Assembly (NCBI RefSeq): GCF_029784135.1
Contig: NC_073746.1
Location: forward strand, 164,615,296 to 164,679,295
Length of the DNA stretch: 64,000 nt
Origin: Toxorhynchites rutilus septentrionalis
Lineage: Eukaryota; Arthropoda; Insecta; Diptera; Culicidae
Direction: 5' to 3'
In this document: positions 45,181-54,538 of the stretch, piece after piece
Layout of the letters: each line of letters starts with the position of its first letter
Position numbering within the stretch: the stretch's first letter is position 1
Notes under the pieces: generated by a model
Told to the model about the DNA's origin: nothing
Database searches by the model: none
The model's input: only the letters and a program-made list of their open reading frames with translations
Program-made: the position numbers and the translations under genes

Positions 45181-45566
45181 ATTTAGCTGCGGACTTTACT
45201 CATGTCTCAATTTTAAAAAGGATTCAATCTGGTATCAATAAGGCAACAGTTGAAGCTGTCCCAGCTTTTCAAGTTTTGCTTTAGAACGTGTTGCATCGGT
45301 GCCTAAAATCTAACAAAAACCTATCCTATATTAATGAAATGTTAAAAAAATTGTAATAATTTATATACAAAAAAGCTACAAGACCTCTCCGGAAGACTGA
45401 AAAGTCGTCATGTTCCCTAATGTTGCTTTCTTCAAATGTAGGAATTTTAACACGCAGAAAAAATCTGTACCAATCTGTACTTTTTGACAAAAATCTGTAC
45501 CGTACAAAATCTGTACCAAAAATAACGAAAAAATATGTACCTTTTCAGATAAATCTGTACGTATGG
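45181..45566. repeat. Short AAATCTGTACC-type repeats
   Basis: Around 45462-45560 the string AATCTGTACC recurs at least five times at irregular spacing of 11-30 bp. The rest is AT-rich without a gene. Confidence 0.55.
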
Positions 45567-45930
45567 CAACACTGGCTGCATCTTTCGCAGAACGGTAACA
45601 GAGGATCTGAACCGAATCGACGGTAGCGACAACAACAGTTGCGGAACAAACTTTCATCTTCAGTTTTCACCGAAGAACACAGCTCTCCCCATTGGCAAAT
45701 ACCTTCTTTACATCCGACTAGAATACCGCTACACCATGACGGCACTTTTAATCCGGAAATAATGCTCGAATTCACGGAAATGGAATCGACCGGAAAAAAG
45801 TCATCAACAAATCCGAACAAATCTTTTTTATTATTTCGAATATATTACGGATATTAGAATGCAGGGGTCTACAAAAGGACCGACGGATGGTTTTGTAGAA
45901 ACAGCTGAAGACGGTTGGTTGATGATTCAT
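45567..45930 (+). repeat. Dispersed family X, best-preserved copy
   Basis: Contains TCTTTCGCAGAACGG, GCGGAACAAACTTTCATCTTC, ACCGAAGAACACAGCTCTC and CCGGAAATAATGCTCGAATT. It continues into AAAAGGACCGACGGATGG and CAGCTGAAGACGGTTGGTTG. This joins the segments found separately at the other family X copies. No coding capacity. Confidence 0.78.
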
Positions 45931-46371
45931 TCAGGGCCTCGTGAGAGCGATACACATGCAATTTTTTTCCTCATGAATGCAGTATTATTCTCGAATCCTA
46001 TCGCGAGATTCTTTTTCGCTGGTGACACATTCCATCACAGGCTCGTTCCCCCAGCACCATTATTGTACTTTTCCTAAACAACTCAATCATCCTTTGGAAA
46101 TGCATAAAACCAAAAATGTGTACGTATCATGCGAAAATACAGAAACACTCTCACCAGACGACATGGAAATTTTCTTCCATCCTTCCATTCTTCCTACGCA
46201 TCGTTCAAAACCTCTGTAAACCCTCTCATCATTGGAAAAGAATGTTCTCTGCTCGTTATCTGGATTGGAATTGTAATTGGCAATCACGAATGGGTTTGAA
46301 CTCAGTTAAAAATGGACGGAGCTTACATTGCAATAATTCCTCTATTCACATTGTCCGTAGAGCGAACTAGA

Positions 46372-46458
46372 GCCGGCTCAAAAAAGAGACTCCGTTCAAA
46401 AAAGAGCCACGGCTCAAAAGGGCCATGACTCAAAAAAGAGCCGCGGTTTAAAAAAATT
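46372..46458. repeat. Array of ~17-bp hairpin units, locus 1
   Basis: About five units of the form GGCTCAAAAAAGAGCC or CGTTCAAAAAAGAGCC, each an imperfect inverted repeat with an A-rich loop. A related, longer array is at 48361-48485. Confidence 0.85.
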
Positions 46459-48089
46459 ATAGGAGGTTGTGTTCAAGACACGACCACATTGTTGACGTAG
46501 AACTACGCTGTTGTTTAATTCAAGTCGCTTGTTTGTAATTGTAGATATTATTTTATAATGCTACGAAAATATTGAAATAACCATTCCACCAGTTTGGCCC
46601 TGAAATGTTTTTTCTATTGTAGAATCATTTGACGATAATTGTTTGATGATTCATTCTTGTGCTCGCAGAACAATACATGATCGAGATAAGCGCAGCTGTC
46701 ATCCTTAGTGGAGAAAGTTTTGCTACTGGCAAGCGGAACCAAATCACACACAAAAGTCTAGAACGACATTTACTTTCTTGGTGACTAAATAAACGAAATA
46801 AACTCAGTCTGTTAATCTCCATAACCTCCAAAAGAGTAACACTGCTTTATTATAATCAAGATTAGATTACAACTTTAGTTGAAAGCAGTTTTGCGACCGG
46901 CATGCGAGCACAAATAAATTAATAACTTAATATAACTTATTGAACAACTTGGTATTTTTTGGTTCACAACCTTTACACCTGCTTCACCATAGCGTCAGTT
47001 CAATGCATTGATGAAACAAAACAAACTGACAATGTTGACTGCTTGGAAAAAGACTGAATATTATCCTCAGCAGAGATTCATTACTAATACCCTAGCGTAA
47101 ATATTTCCCTCCCGCTATCTCCCTTCCTTGTTTATATGTATCATTAAGACTGCATAAATTGCAACAGCAACCAATCGTCAATCATAGCATAAAAAAATAG
47201 GCGATTGTTGCATCGCGACAGGGCCAATGCACACGGGAGCAGATAATACAAATAGGGTTTTAGCGAAGATGTACTATTCTTGCGTACGGGTTATGAAGCA
47301 CGCACGTACGCACACAAATATCCATATATCGATGGCTTGAAGCAACTAAAAATACACACACTTATCTTATCTTTTTACTCTTCTCAACAGAAGCCCTTCC
47401 TATTAATATTTCCGGTCCCGATTAGCTTAGCTGTCATCCTTTGTGTAGAGAGTTTTGCTACTGTCATGCGAAACCAAAAGACACACGCAATTCCAGAACA
47501 ATTATTTTCTTGGTGAGCCGATGATAGCCTAGTTTAATGATTCACCACTCAATTATGTAGTTCTGAACCTTAATGGAACGGCGTCAGTTTAATGTAATGA
47601 TTGCAATGTCAGAGACATCAGCGAGTGAGAAATTTGGTCGCGTCCACAGCTCAATCCGATACGAAGACATGTGATGACACAAAACAAGGAAGAACAAGCG
47701 ACATACATAGCTTTGAACATAGAACGATACTGAAAGTTTGTCTTCCTTCCTTGCTTAAGACTTTAAACTTCTTCAGTTCATTCGTCTCTAACCTTCAAAA
47801 AGACCCTTGGAAAACTTTACTTTATCCATCATATTACTCCTCCACCCCCATTGCCTTGAGAAAGGCATTCGATCCCTCGCCGCCCAGCTCGCCCAGCAAC
47901 GAGGTTGTTCAGTCGATTTCTTCACGAAGAATGAAAGTTTGCCTCAGCGAGATCCACTGTTTATACTGTAGGCAAATATTCCACTTCTTTCTTCTTCTTT
48001 TCCTTCGTTCACGGGGACTTAGTTGCTCGTTATTGACAGCTCTGTTCGGGAAAGCTCATAAATGGACAGAACAAATGTATAAAGAAATG
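46459..48089. other. Long stretch between hairpin arrays
   Basis: AT-rich, no recognised gene. A 193-aa frame at 47601-48182 runs through repeat sequence and shows no domain. A GTCATCCTT/GAGAGTTTTGCTACTG segment at about 46695-46735 recurs near 47430-47465, so part of the region is duplicated. Confidence 0.35.
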
Positions 48090-48167
48090 GGAATGCTTCC
48101 AATTTTCATCAATTTGAACCATATACAGGGAATGCTTCCAATTTTCATCAATTTGAACCATATACAG
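48090..48167 (+). repeat. Exact 39-bp tandem duplication
   Basis: Two adjacent copies, each starting GGAATGCTTCCAATTTTCAT and ending CCATATACAG, at 48090-48128 and 48129-48167. They are identical, which suggests a recent event. Confidence 0.93.
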
Positions 48168-48173
48168 ACTATG

Positions 48174-48340
48174 GGATTGTAATGTATCCATATCATATAT
48201 CAAACAAATCTTAGGGAATTTCCGATTCGTTTGGTATGTAAATCGCCAAAATCCGTTCGCGGCAAAAATAGTTATTAACGTTCACTTTATTTCCTCAAAA
48301 CGTGACCTGTTTTCTGATTTGGCACCCTTAATGAAAGACG
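48174..48340 (+). repeat. Dispersed repeat shared with the hAT 3' flank
   Basis: Shares ATATCAAACAAATCTTAG and GAATTTCCGATTCG-type strings with 50660-50800, which follows the hAT transposase relic. It may be the 3' region of another copy of that hAT element. Confidence 0.6.
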
Positions 48341-48360
48341 TAGTTCTACGTCAAAAAGAA

Positions 48361-48485
48361 TAGGCTCAAAAAAGAGTCTCGGTTCAAAAAAAGCCGCGGT
48401 TCGAAAAAGAACAGCGGTTCAAAAGAACCTCGGCTCAAAAATGAGCTTCGGTTCATCAAAGAACCGTGGTTCATGAAAAGCCGTA
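48361..48485. repeat. Array of ~17-bp hairpin units, locus 2
   Basis: About seven units, for example GGCTCAAAAAAGAGTC, GGTTCAAAAGAACC, GGCTCAAAAATGAGCT and GGTTCATCAAAGAACC. Arms switch between GGCTC/GAGCC and GGTTC/GAACC while keeping complementarity. Confidence 0.88.
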
Positions 48486-48496
48486 ACGTAGTAGTA

Positions 48497-48781
48497 AAAC
48501 AAAGTCGTTTGTGAAAAATGCAAATCCAAAATGGCCGCCATCACAAAATAACGATGTACATTTTTCTCTCAAAATCACAACAATATGAGTATCAAATGGA
48601 CGGTCTTGACTAGTAGAACACAGTTATTCGTGGAAAATGCAAATCCAAAATGGCCGCCGCCAGAAAAAAGCGATGCATAGTTTTCATTAAAACCACATCG
48701 ATATGGATATCGATGAAAGGTCTTGACTAGTAGAACACAGTTATTTGTGAAAAATGCAAACCCAAAATTGCCGCCACCACA
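48497..48781 (+). repeat. 118-bp satellite, left half, interrupted
   Basis: Nearly three units with CTTGACTAGTAGAACACAG, GTGAAAAATGCAAATCC and AAAATGGCCGCC. The last unit stops at 48781, where a retroelement is inserted. Confidence 0.88.
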
Positions 48782-50040
48782 GAGTTTGATTTTTTACGTC
48801 GGTTGACGTACAGTCGAGTTTTTGTGAGAGGATTGGATCGGAGAGCATATTTTGATTGTGCGATAGCTGACGGATGGAGGCAGGCTGTTTTGTTTGTTCG
48901 AGGCAGACGATTTCGGTCACGGCAAGGCGGAGCGGACGGTGTAGCCACGCCGGTGCAGTTCTATGTCGTTGTTTACTTCTCGCAGTTGCGTGAGATTTGT
49001 GCAGCCGCATTTTCGCGCGAAGTTGCATTCAATCTAAACGACATTCTAGAGTTTTAGAAGATCCAATAGTTTTAGAGGTTTTTATATATCTAATATTGTC
49101 TTCGTGGTAAAGAGCGCATTGACGTCAACGTAACATCGATTTTCTTTTCTTTTAAATCTAGCTAGATGTTGACTTTGATGTGTATGTACAAGCGGCCATA
49201 AGATTTCCATGCAAGAATATTCAATGTAGTGTGCGTTTCGACCATGAGAATGTTACGGAGGTCGAGAGAAAAGTTTGAATTAACTTACATTTGTCTCTTT
49301 TGCTCACCCATGTTTTTTCTTGGGATTAGTAGTTCACCTTGAATGTCAGTGAGTTCTTCTTGTATGTATCTCCTTTTGGTTTTTTTTTTTAAATAGAGGA
49401 TTGACGTTGCTTTTCCTTCAATTATGTCATTCTAACCCTTACTACAAGAACAATGATTTCGTTAATAATTGCTCGACTGATTACTTGAGAAATTGTTAGT
49501 TTTTATTACAAATCCAAATCGCAGGTATCAAGTTTTCCTTTTCGAGGTTCAAATATAAATTGCAAGACTAGGTTCAAGATGCTAGAGTCCCAATTCGGAA
49601 AACTTCCGTGATTTCCGTGTATTACAATGGAAGAGCATGACGTGCGACTAGGCACAAATATTAAGGGATAGTCGTCAAATGATCTCTAGTTTGCGTTAGC
49701 ATAATCACATCACTTACCACAGTGAATCCAGATTATTACCCCCTCCCACTAACAAACTATCCCTTCCATGATAAACGCTAGGGAACCACGCTATAGAGGC
49801 GACCCTTCTGGCCTTCGGGCGGGGAATATCATACTAACATTCCTACCCTTCCCCTGGTGACTGTAAGGACGTGGCCGGCGTCGTTATTGATCATTGAAAG
49901 CTCGAATCACCGAAAATTGCACAACGAGAATGATTTGCTAGTCCCAAGCGTCATTCTGTGTGTTCTTTGTGCAATTTGGTTGGTTCAGGTCAATCACGGA
50001 GAGCAACTACGAATTGTACAGTCTACCCAAGCTCAAGCTC
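48782..50040 (+). mobile_element. Retroposed element with 23-bp target duplication
   Basis: Flanked by identical 23-bp repeats at 48759-48781 and 50041-50063, both within satellite sequence, so the 1259-bp insert is exactly delimited. It ends GTCTACCCAAGCTCAAGCTC, i.e. a short (AAGCTC)n tail. About 49725-50040 is also the 3' end of the element at 54539-55571; the 5' halves are unrelated. Duplication length and a short-repeat tail point to target-primed reverse transcription by a LINE. No reverse transcriptase is encoded; the first ~250 bp is GC-richer and promoter-like. Confidence 0.85.
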
Positions 50041-50215
50041 AACCCAAAATTGCCGCCACCACAAAATGGCAATGTATATTTTTTTTTCAAAACCACATCA
50101 ATATTATTATCAAATGAAAGATCGTGACTAGGCCTTGACACAATTATTTGTGAAAATGCAAATTTAAATTGGCTGCCGCCACAAAATAGCAATATATATT
50201 TTTCAAACGAAAAGT
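50041..50215 (+). repeat. 118-bp satellite, right half
   Basis: Continues the unit broken at 48781, with AAAATTGCCGCCACCACA, ACCACATCAATATTATTATC and AAATTGGCTGCCGCCACA. Confidence 0.82.
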
Positions 50216-50278
50216 TCAATGTCAGCTCCTAGAGACCGACACGGGGCTCAACGTGTTAAATTAAACGGTTTCATTATG

Positions 50279-50300
50279 ATTAATAATAATAATAATAATA
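50279..50300. repeat. (AAT)n microsatellite
   Basis: Seven AAT units in a row. Confidence 0.9.
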
Positions 50301-50344
50301 CCGATGATGTACTAAAAGCTAGAAAATAATTAAGCAAGTAGTAG

Positions 50345-50640
50345 TTAGCTGTCAGATGAAGTGCGGTCATCTGTGTGGGAAGAGTTAGATGCATTGGTTG
50401 GCAGACTTCAAGCCTTACATGATCCAGAAGCTGCTGCCTGCAGTAGTTAAGCTGAACAAATATTTAGCGGAACCACATTTGCAAAGAATAAGCGACCCTT
50501 TGCTTTGGAGAAAAGAAAGAAACTCTGTCCATCCTCGGCTCTACGAAATCGTTCAGAAAAGATTGTTTCCAGCGACTACAGTGCCATGTGAGCGAATTTT
50601 CTTTGAATGCAGACCATGTTTGCACTTCAATTTTCGTTAA
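50345..50640 (+). pseudogene. hAT transposase C-terminal relic
   Basis: The frame 50389-50640 contains LNKYLAEPHLQRISDPLLW, then RKERNSVHPRLYEIVQKRLF and PATTVPCERIFF. This is the hAT-family dimerisation domain (pattern: Pro-Leu-x-Trp-Trp, Pro-x-Leu, Leu-x-x-Pro-Ala-(S/T)-x-x-x-(S/C)-Glu-Arg-x-Phe-Ser). Just upstream, another frame reads DEVRSSVWEELDALV, so there is a frameshift near 50400. After ERIFF the expected Ser-Lys-Ala-Gly is replaced by an unrelated reading, another break. Only about 100 codons of a usual 500-700 remain; no inverted repeats were assigned. Confidence 0.85.
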
Positions 50641-51329
50641 TTTTCACTGTTTACGGATTAGGGAAATATAATGTATAACATATCAAACAAATCTTAGAGA
50701 ATTTCTGATTCGATTGATGTGCAAATCATCATAATTAATTCGTAACAGAAGTAGTTATGAACATCAACTTTGCAGTTCCTCACGTGGTATTCGTGTCCTT
50801 GCCAATCATATCTTGACGACTCTGTTCGCACTAATTGTACAAGAATTCGTCATTCAAAAATAAAACCGTGTTCCATGCCATACCATTCCGAGAGGGCGCT
50901 AAGGTCGACAATCCCCAAATAAATGCAAATGTACGTAAAGATCAGGCTAATATATTCATCACGGACGGTTGTTCCCATGTTTCGGACGGAGTTACATTAT
51001 AATAATCAGTTCACGCGGCAACTGCAAACAAATTAACTCGCATTACAAGATTTTAATCTGGCGCGTAGCTTTTGCTTGTCGGTCTCAATAAAAGAGAAAA
51101 AAACCTAACGTGTCCGTGTGTTCATAATGAATCATCGATCAACCCACCCAGTTACCGCCAAAAACAAATCGATTCACGGCTAATTTGAATACAAACATGG
51201 AACTATGATCGATTCGAGCAAGGAAAACCCATCAAACAAAACGCATGATTATAAACTATCGAACCAAAAAAAATCGGTGCGTTTGAATCATACGAATTCT
51301 CCACATGGGCCAACTAAAAAAAAGAAACA
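50641..51329. other. hAT 3' flank repeat and unannotated DNA
   Basis: 50660-50800 is a copy of the repeat at 48174-48340 and probably belongs to the hAT element. The rest has no recognised feature. Confidence 0.4.
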
Positions 51330-52340
51330 AAAACACGCGCACTCGCAGCACCCTACCCTGCTGACTGACCATACACACACACACACGATGATGATATCGG
51401 CTGATTTTTGCAAATTCCCGTCGTCTCCACAAATGGCCGAATACAAATCTAAAACCACATGGCGGACGCACGCGTTTTTTTATGTTCGCCATGAGAAGCT
51501 CGAAAGCAACATATGCGCTTAGGGGCCATTCTGGTATGAGAGTCTTCGTATGCTAAAAATAAAAACCACACGCACGCACACCGCTGCCGCCAAAATTCGG
51601 TTGATAGGGCTCACAAAATTCGCACTACCGCCGCCGGAGTGTGCAAAATACATATGTTCTTCAGTTGGGTGGTGGTGATGACGAAGATCATCATCATGTG
51701 GCGTGGTGTGCAAAAATTCTTTACACTCTTGTGTACTTGTTTCTGTGCTGTTGTTGTGTTGTAGTGTTTTTTTATTATTTCGCTGCTGCTGTGGCGGCAG
51801 TGATCTCTTTCTCTCCCACGCGTGTTTGCCGCCGCCGCAGCGCACAGATCAACGAGATTTCGGCAGAAAAACCTTGAAAAACATTTGGTCTATTGCGTTT
51901 TATTCAAAGTGATCTAATTTCTGTTCCGTCATGCGAGAGCGGGGCCGGCTTCGTGATCGACACTTTTTCGCGTAAATTCTTTCAACTCGTTGCCCCGCGC
52001 ACTGTTTTTTAGCGCCCACAAGAGAATGAGGATAGAGATGTTAGCGCGCGTGTAGTGAAACGACACACACATCGCCGAACGGGATGATGTTCTCCATAGT
52101 CTCCGTCACCTCGAACTGATTGACGTTTCCTTGACCCGAAAAATAAGCGAAAAAAAAACAAACGAGTTGCCTTGAATCTTTTTACGAGCGCGAAGTCGCA
52201 GCGGAAGAAGAACCGGTGAATGAGTTGGGCGGACTTTACCTAAAAGTAATCGTCGCGTGAAATACTTCTCGCGACAACAAGTGATGAAATTGGTTCCGTC
52301 GTTTGTCGTGTTCTTTTTAACGACTTATCGTAATCTTCTT
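51330..52340 (+). promoter_or_regulatory. GC-rich, promoter-like island
   Basis: The strongest CG-rich island in the window, with CGCGCG motifs, GCCGCCGCCGCAGCGC near 51830, and low repeat content. A donor-like string (AACCG then GTGAAT) at 52216 could pair with the acceptor at 52519, leaving a 5' untranslated exon here and coding sequence in 52545-52742. The 108-aa minus and 78-aa plus frames inside it have no recognised domain. No TATA or initiator was assigned. Function is inferred from composition and position. Confidence 0.4.
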
Positions 52341-52519
52341 CCGATAATCGATCAAACACGACAAAGATCTTTGAAATTTAATTATTTTATTAATTCGTAT
52401 TTATTTTTTTGATGATGATGATGGTCCCGCATTCTTCCTCTACAGAGGTTTGAGATAATTTATTTTTCTCAGCATTGAAACCAGTTTAGCAAAAGAAAAC
52501 GAACTGATTTTATTTACAG

Positions 52520-52742
52520 ATATAAATTCGTATACAGTATTGCAATGTCAAACACTACCCAAGCCGATACCCAGTCGTGCCCGCCACAGAACCGATACGG
52601 TCCTGACAATGCTCTTGCAACCAATTGGTTCACCAACGCACAAGTCCAACCGCCAGCCTTTTTTTGGATTGACAATAAATATCCTCATTCAGAGAAGTCG
52701 AGAAATTTTCATTCACGAAAAGTTCCTAGACCGGCTCTTTAA
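52520..52742 (+). CDS. Candidate small exon or retropseudogene, unknown protein
   Basis: A good acceptor (TTTTATTTACAG) ends at 52519. ATG at 52545 opens a 65-codon frame starting MSNTTQADTQSCPPQNRYGP and including NALATNWFTNAQVQPPAFFW. The composition (Asn, Gln, Pro, Thr; varied codons) looks more like real protein than neighbouring frames. A T-run near 52660 is a likely frameshift site: beyond it, a different plus frame stays open to 52824 and reads IFIHEKFLDRLFKKAYTLNP before ending at a stop. I do not recognise either part. It may be a first coding exon, a small gene (an AATAAA lies near 52847) or a decayed insert. No function is assigned. Confidence 0.35.
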
Positions 52743-52824
52743 AAAAGCTTATACTTTAAATCCTTTATATCTGTGCAAAGCGCGCGACGCTCAAACTTTT
52801 GTAGACTACTTTTTTTTAAACTAA

Positions 52825-53102
52825 TACAAAACAAAAACAACAAAAAATAAAAATAGTCCATCATCACCAAGATCATGATAGACATAATAAAGACGAATAC
52901 AAATTGTAAACAAAAAATATAACATAAATGAAAAATTGTTCAAAATTGTATAAACAATATAATCCGTTTAAAGAAACTTCATCAGGTTGAAAATATTAAA
53001 AACAAAAAAAAATCAAGAAAACCGTTCACATTAACTATCCGTTCGTATAAAACGTTTTCATTCTAGTGTTGTTGCACGTTTAATATGTGTTGGCATCGAG
53101 TT
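52825..53102 (-). repeat. Probable 3' untranslated part of the LINE relic
   Basis: AT-rich sequence following the reverse transcriptase frame on the minus strand. The exact 3' end and tail were not determined. Confidence 0.4.
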
Positions 53103-53803
53103 TCAAACATTTACTCCTTTAAAATATAGCGAATTTTGTGAAGCACATGTTAAGAAATGTGGTGTTCTCATTTCATCCGCGTTTCTAGTATTATATCTAT
53201 GAAAGTCACTTCCTCTTTCAACTCGATCACACAAATATCTAGGCAGCAAACCGTTAACTACTTTAAAAATGAACACCATACTTAAATCAACAATTCTTTG
53301 CTTCACAGATAACCATTGCAAAGCGTCCAGCATCAAATATGAGGAAGTGAACCTGTTGCATTGTAAAATCAAACGCATTATTTTATTCTGCAAGCGCTGC
53401 AATCTCGATATTTGTGTTTCATTGGCCAAGAACAAAATGGAAGAGCAAAAGTCCAGATGAGGAGAGATGATTGACTTGCATAGCTGTATTTTACAGCAAA
53501 TAGTTAAATCGTTTCTTAGTCGACACAAGATTCCATACATCTTGGCAATTTTCTTGATGAAATTGTCAATGTGAATATTGAACTAAAGTTCATCATCAAT
53601 AATCACGCCAAGATATTTAATCTCCCGAACGCGATCAATGGTCTCATCATCAATTATAATAGAGACGTATTTTCATTTATTCGATTTCGCGTGATTATCA
53701 TACGAGATTTTACTTATGTTCAATTTTAATTGCTTATACTTCAACCATCTACTTAAGTAACGAAAATCTCCATTCAAGTGTAAAACGGCCTCATATACAT
53801 TCT
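53103..53803 (-). pseudogene. LINE reverse transcriptase, C-terminal part
   Basis: On the minus strand the frame from 53540 reads LCKSIISPHLDFCSSILFLA, then RLQRLQNKIMRLILQCNRF and VFIFKVVNGLLPRYLCDRV. These are the thumb and C-terminal signatures of Jockey/CR1/L2-type non-LTR retrotransposons. Upstream, HLNGDFRYLSRWLKYKQLKL (near 53780-53720) is the segment that normally follows the catalytic motif. A stop interrupts near 53585. The frame is cut at 53804 by a 593-bp insertion and resumes at 54401. The clade assignment is approximate. Confidence 0.88.
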
Positions 53804-53805
53804 TA

Positions 53806-54398
53806 CACCCAAAGTTAATTTTTAGCACATGTTCTGGCATCCCGATTTATTATATTAAATGAGCTGAAAGATAACATAAAATGTTCAACTCCCCAATTCA
53901 TGTATATCATTTGTATAATATATATGCTAGAGCCAATATGGGGGAGCGAAGCAGGAGATACATTTAAATGAAAGCATATGAAAGCTTTTCGTATAGTTTG
54001 CCAAATACACGGCCCAGACAGAGAAAGATATATTCTCGTTCATGTTCTTCTTTATCGTCTTAGAAAACACCTTCCAACTTCATTTTATGATGAGGTGTAA
54101 TATTATCACGCTCCTTTATAATAGCGCTGGCAGCTATATGGAGAGCGTGGTCGTGTAAAGTAACTTTGGATTCCAGCCGGCCTTGGTTCGATCCCCATTG
54201 ACGTCGTAGTGACTTTTTTTTTGCACAATCCCAAATGAAAAGAGAAAAGAAAACAGAAAGAGATGTCTGCACGCATACATACAAACCATTTTTAAGCTTT
54301 CAAAATAGCTCATTATTTGCGCATTTGACTCTCATAAACAGTAAATGGCATATTTTCTGCCAAAGATGACATGTTTTCTGACAACGCTAGTTAGGGTG
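53806..54398 (+). mobile_element. TIR element with internal tRNA-like module, copy 2
   Basis: Starts CACCCAAAGTTAATTTTTAG and ends GCTAGTTAGGGTG. It is flanked by TA at 53804-53805 and 54399-54400. It lies in a reverse transcriptase frame that is restored exactly when the 593 bp and one TA are removed. Plus-strand CAGCTATATGGAGAGCG (54131-54147) and GGTTCGATCCC (54185-54195) are A- and B-box-like, 37 nt apart. Copy 1 is at 37833-38313 in the opposite orientation. Confidence 0.9.
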
Positions 54399-54400
54399 TA

Positions 54401-54505
54401 GCTGCAATGAATAACACAGTACCATCAGCAAAAAGATGAATATCGCATTATCGTAAAAATCGTCGCATGTCATTGATGTACATAATAAATAAAATTAATT
54501 TTCAA
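54401..54505 (-). pseudogene. LINE reverse transcriptase, catalytic-motif part
   Basis: On the minus strand: LILFIMYINDMRRFLR, an in-frame TAA, then CDIHLFADGTVLFIAA. This is the palm motif normally reading F/Y-A-D-D. Here the second Asp is Gly (GGT at 54423-54421), which by itself would abolish catalysis. Similarity stops at about 54505, consistent with 5' truncation during retroposition. It joins directly to the fragment at 53103-53803 once the TA-flanked insert is removed. Confidence 0.9.
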
Positions 54506-54538
54506 TTTTGCTCTTTATACTGTTTTCTAATTCTGCTC

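Noticed and set aside
47601..48182. 193-aa plus frame
   Set aside because: Runs through dispersed repeat sequence and the 39-bp duplication; no recognisable domain.
53806..54398. Insert interpreted as an intron of the LINE frame
   Set aside because: The ends are CACCC/GGGTG with a TA duplication rather than GT/AG, and a second copy exists elsewhere.
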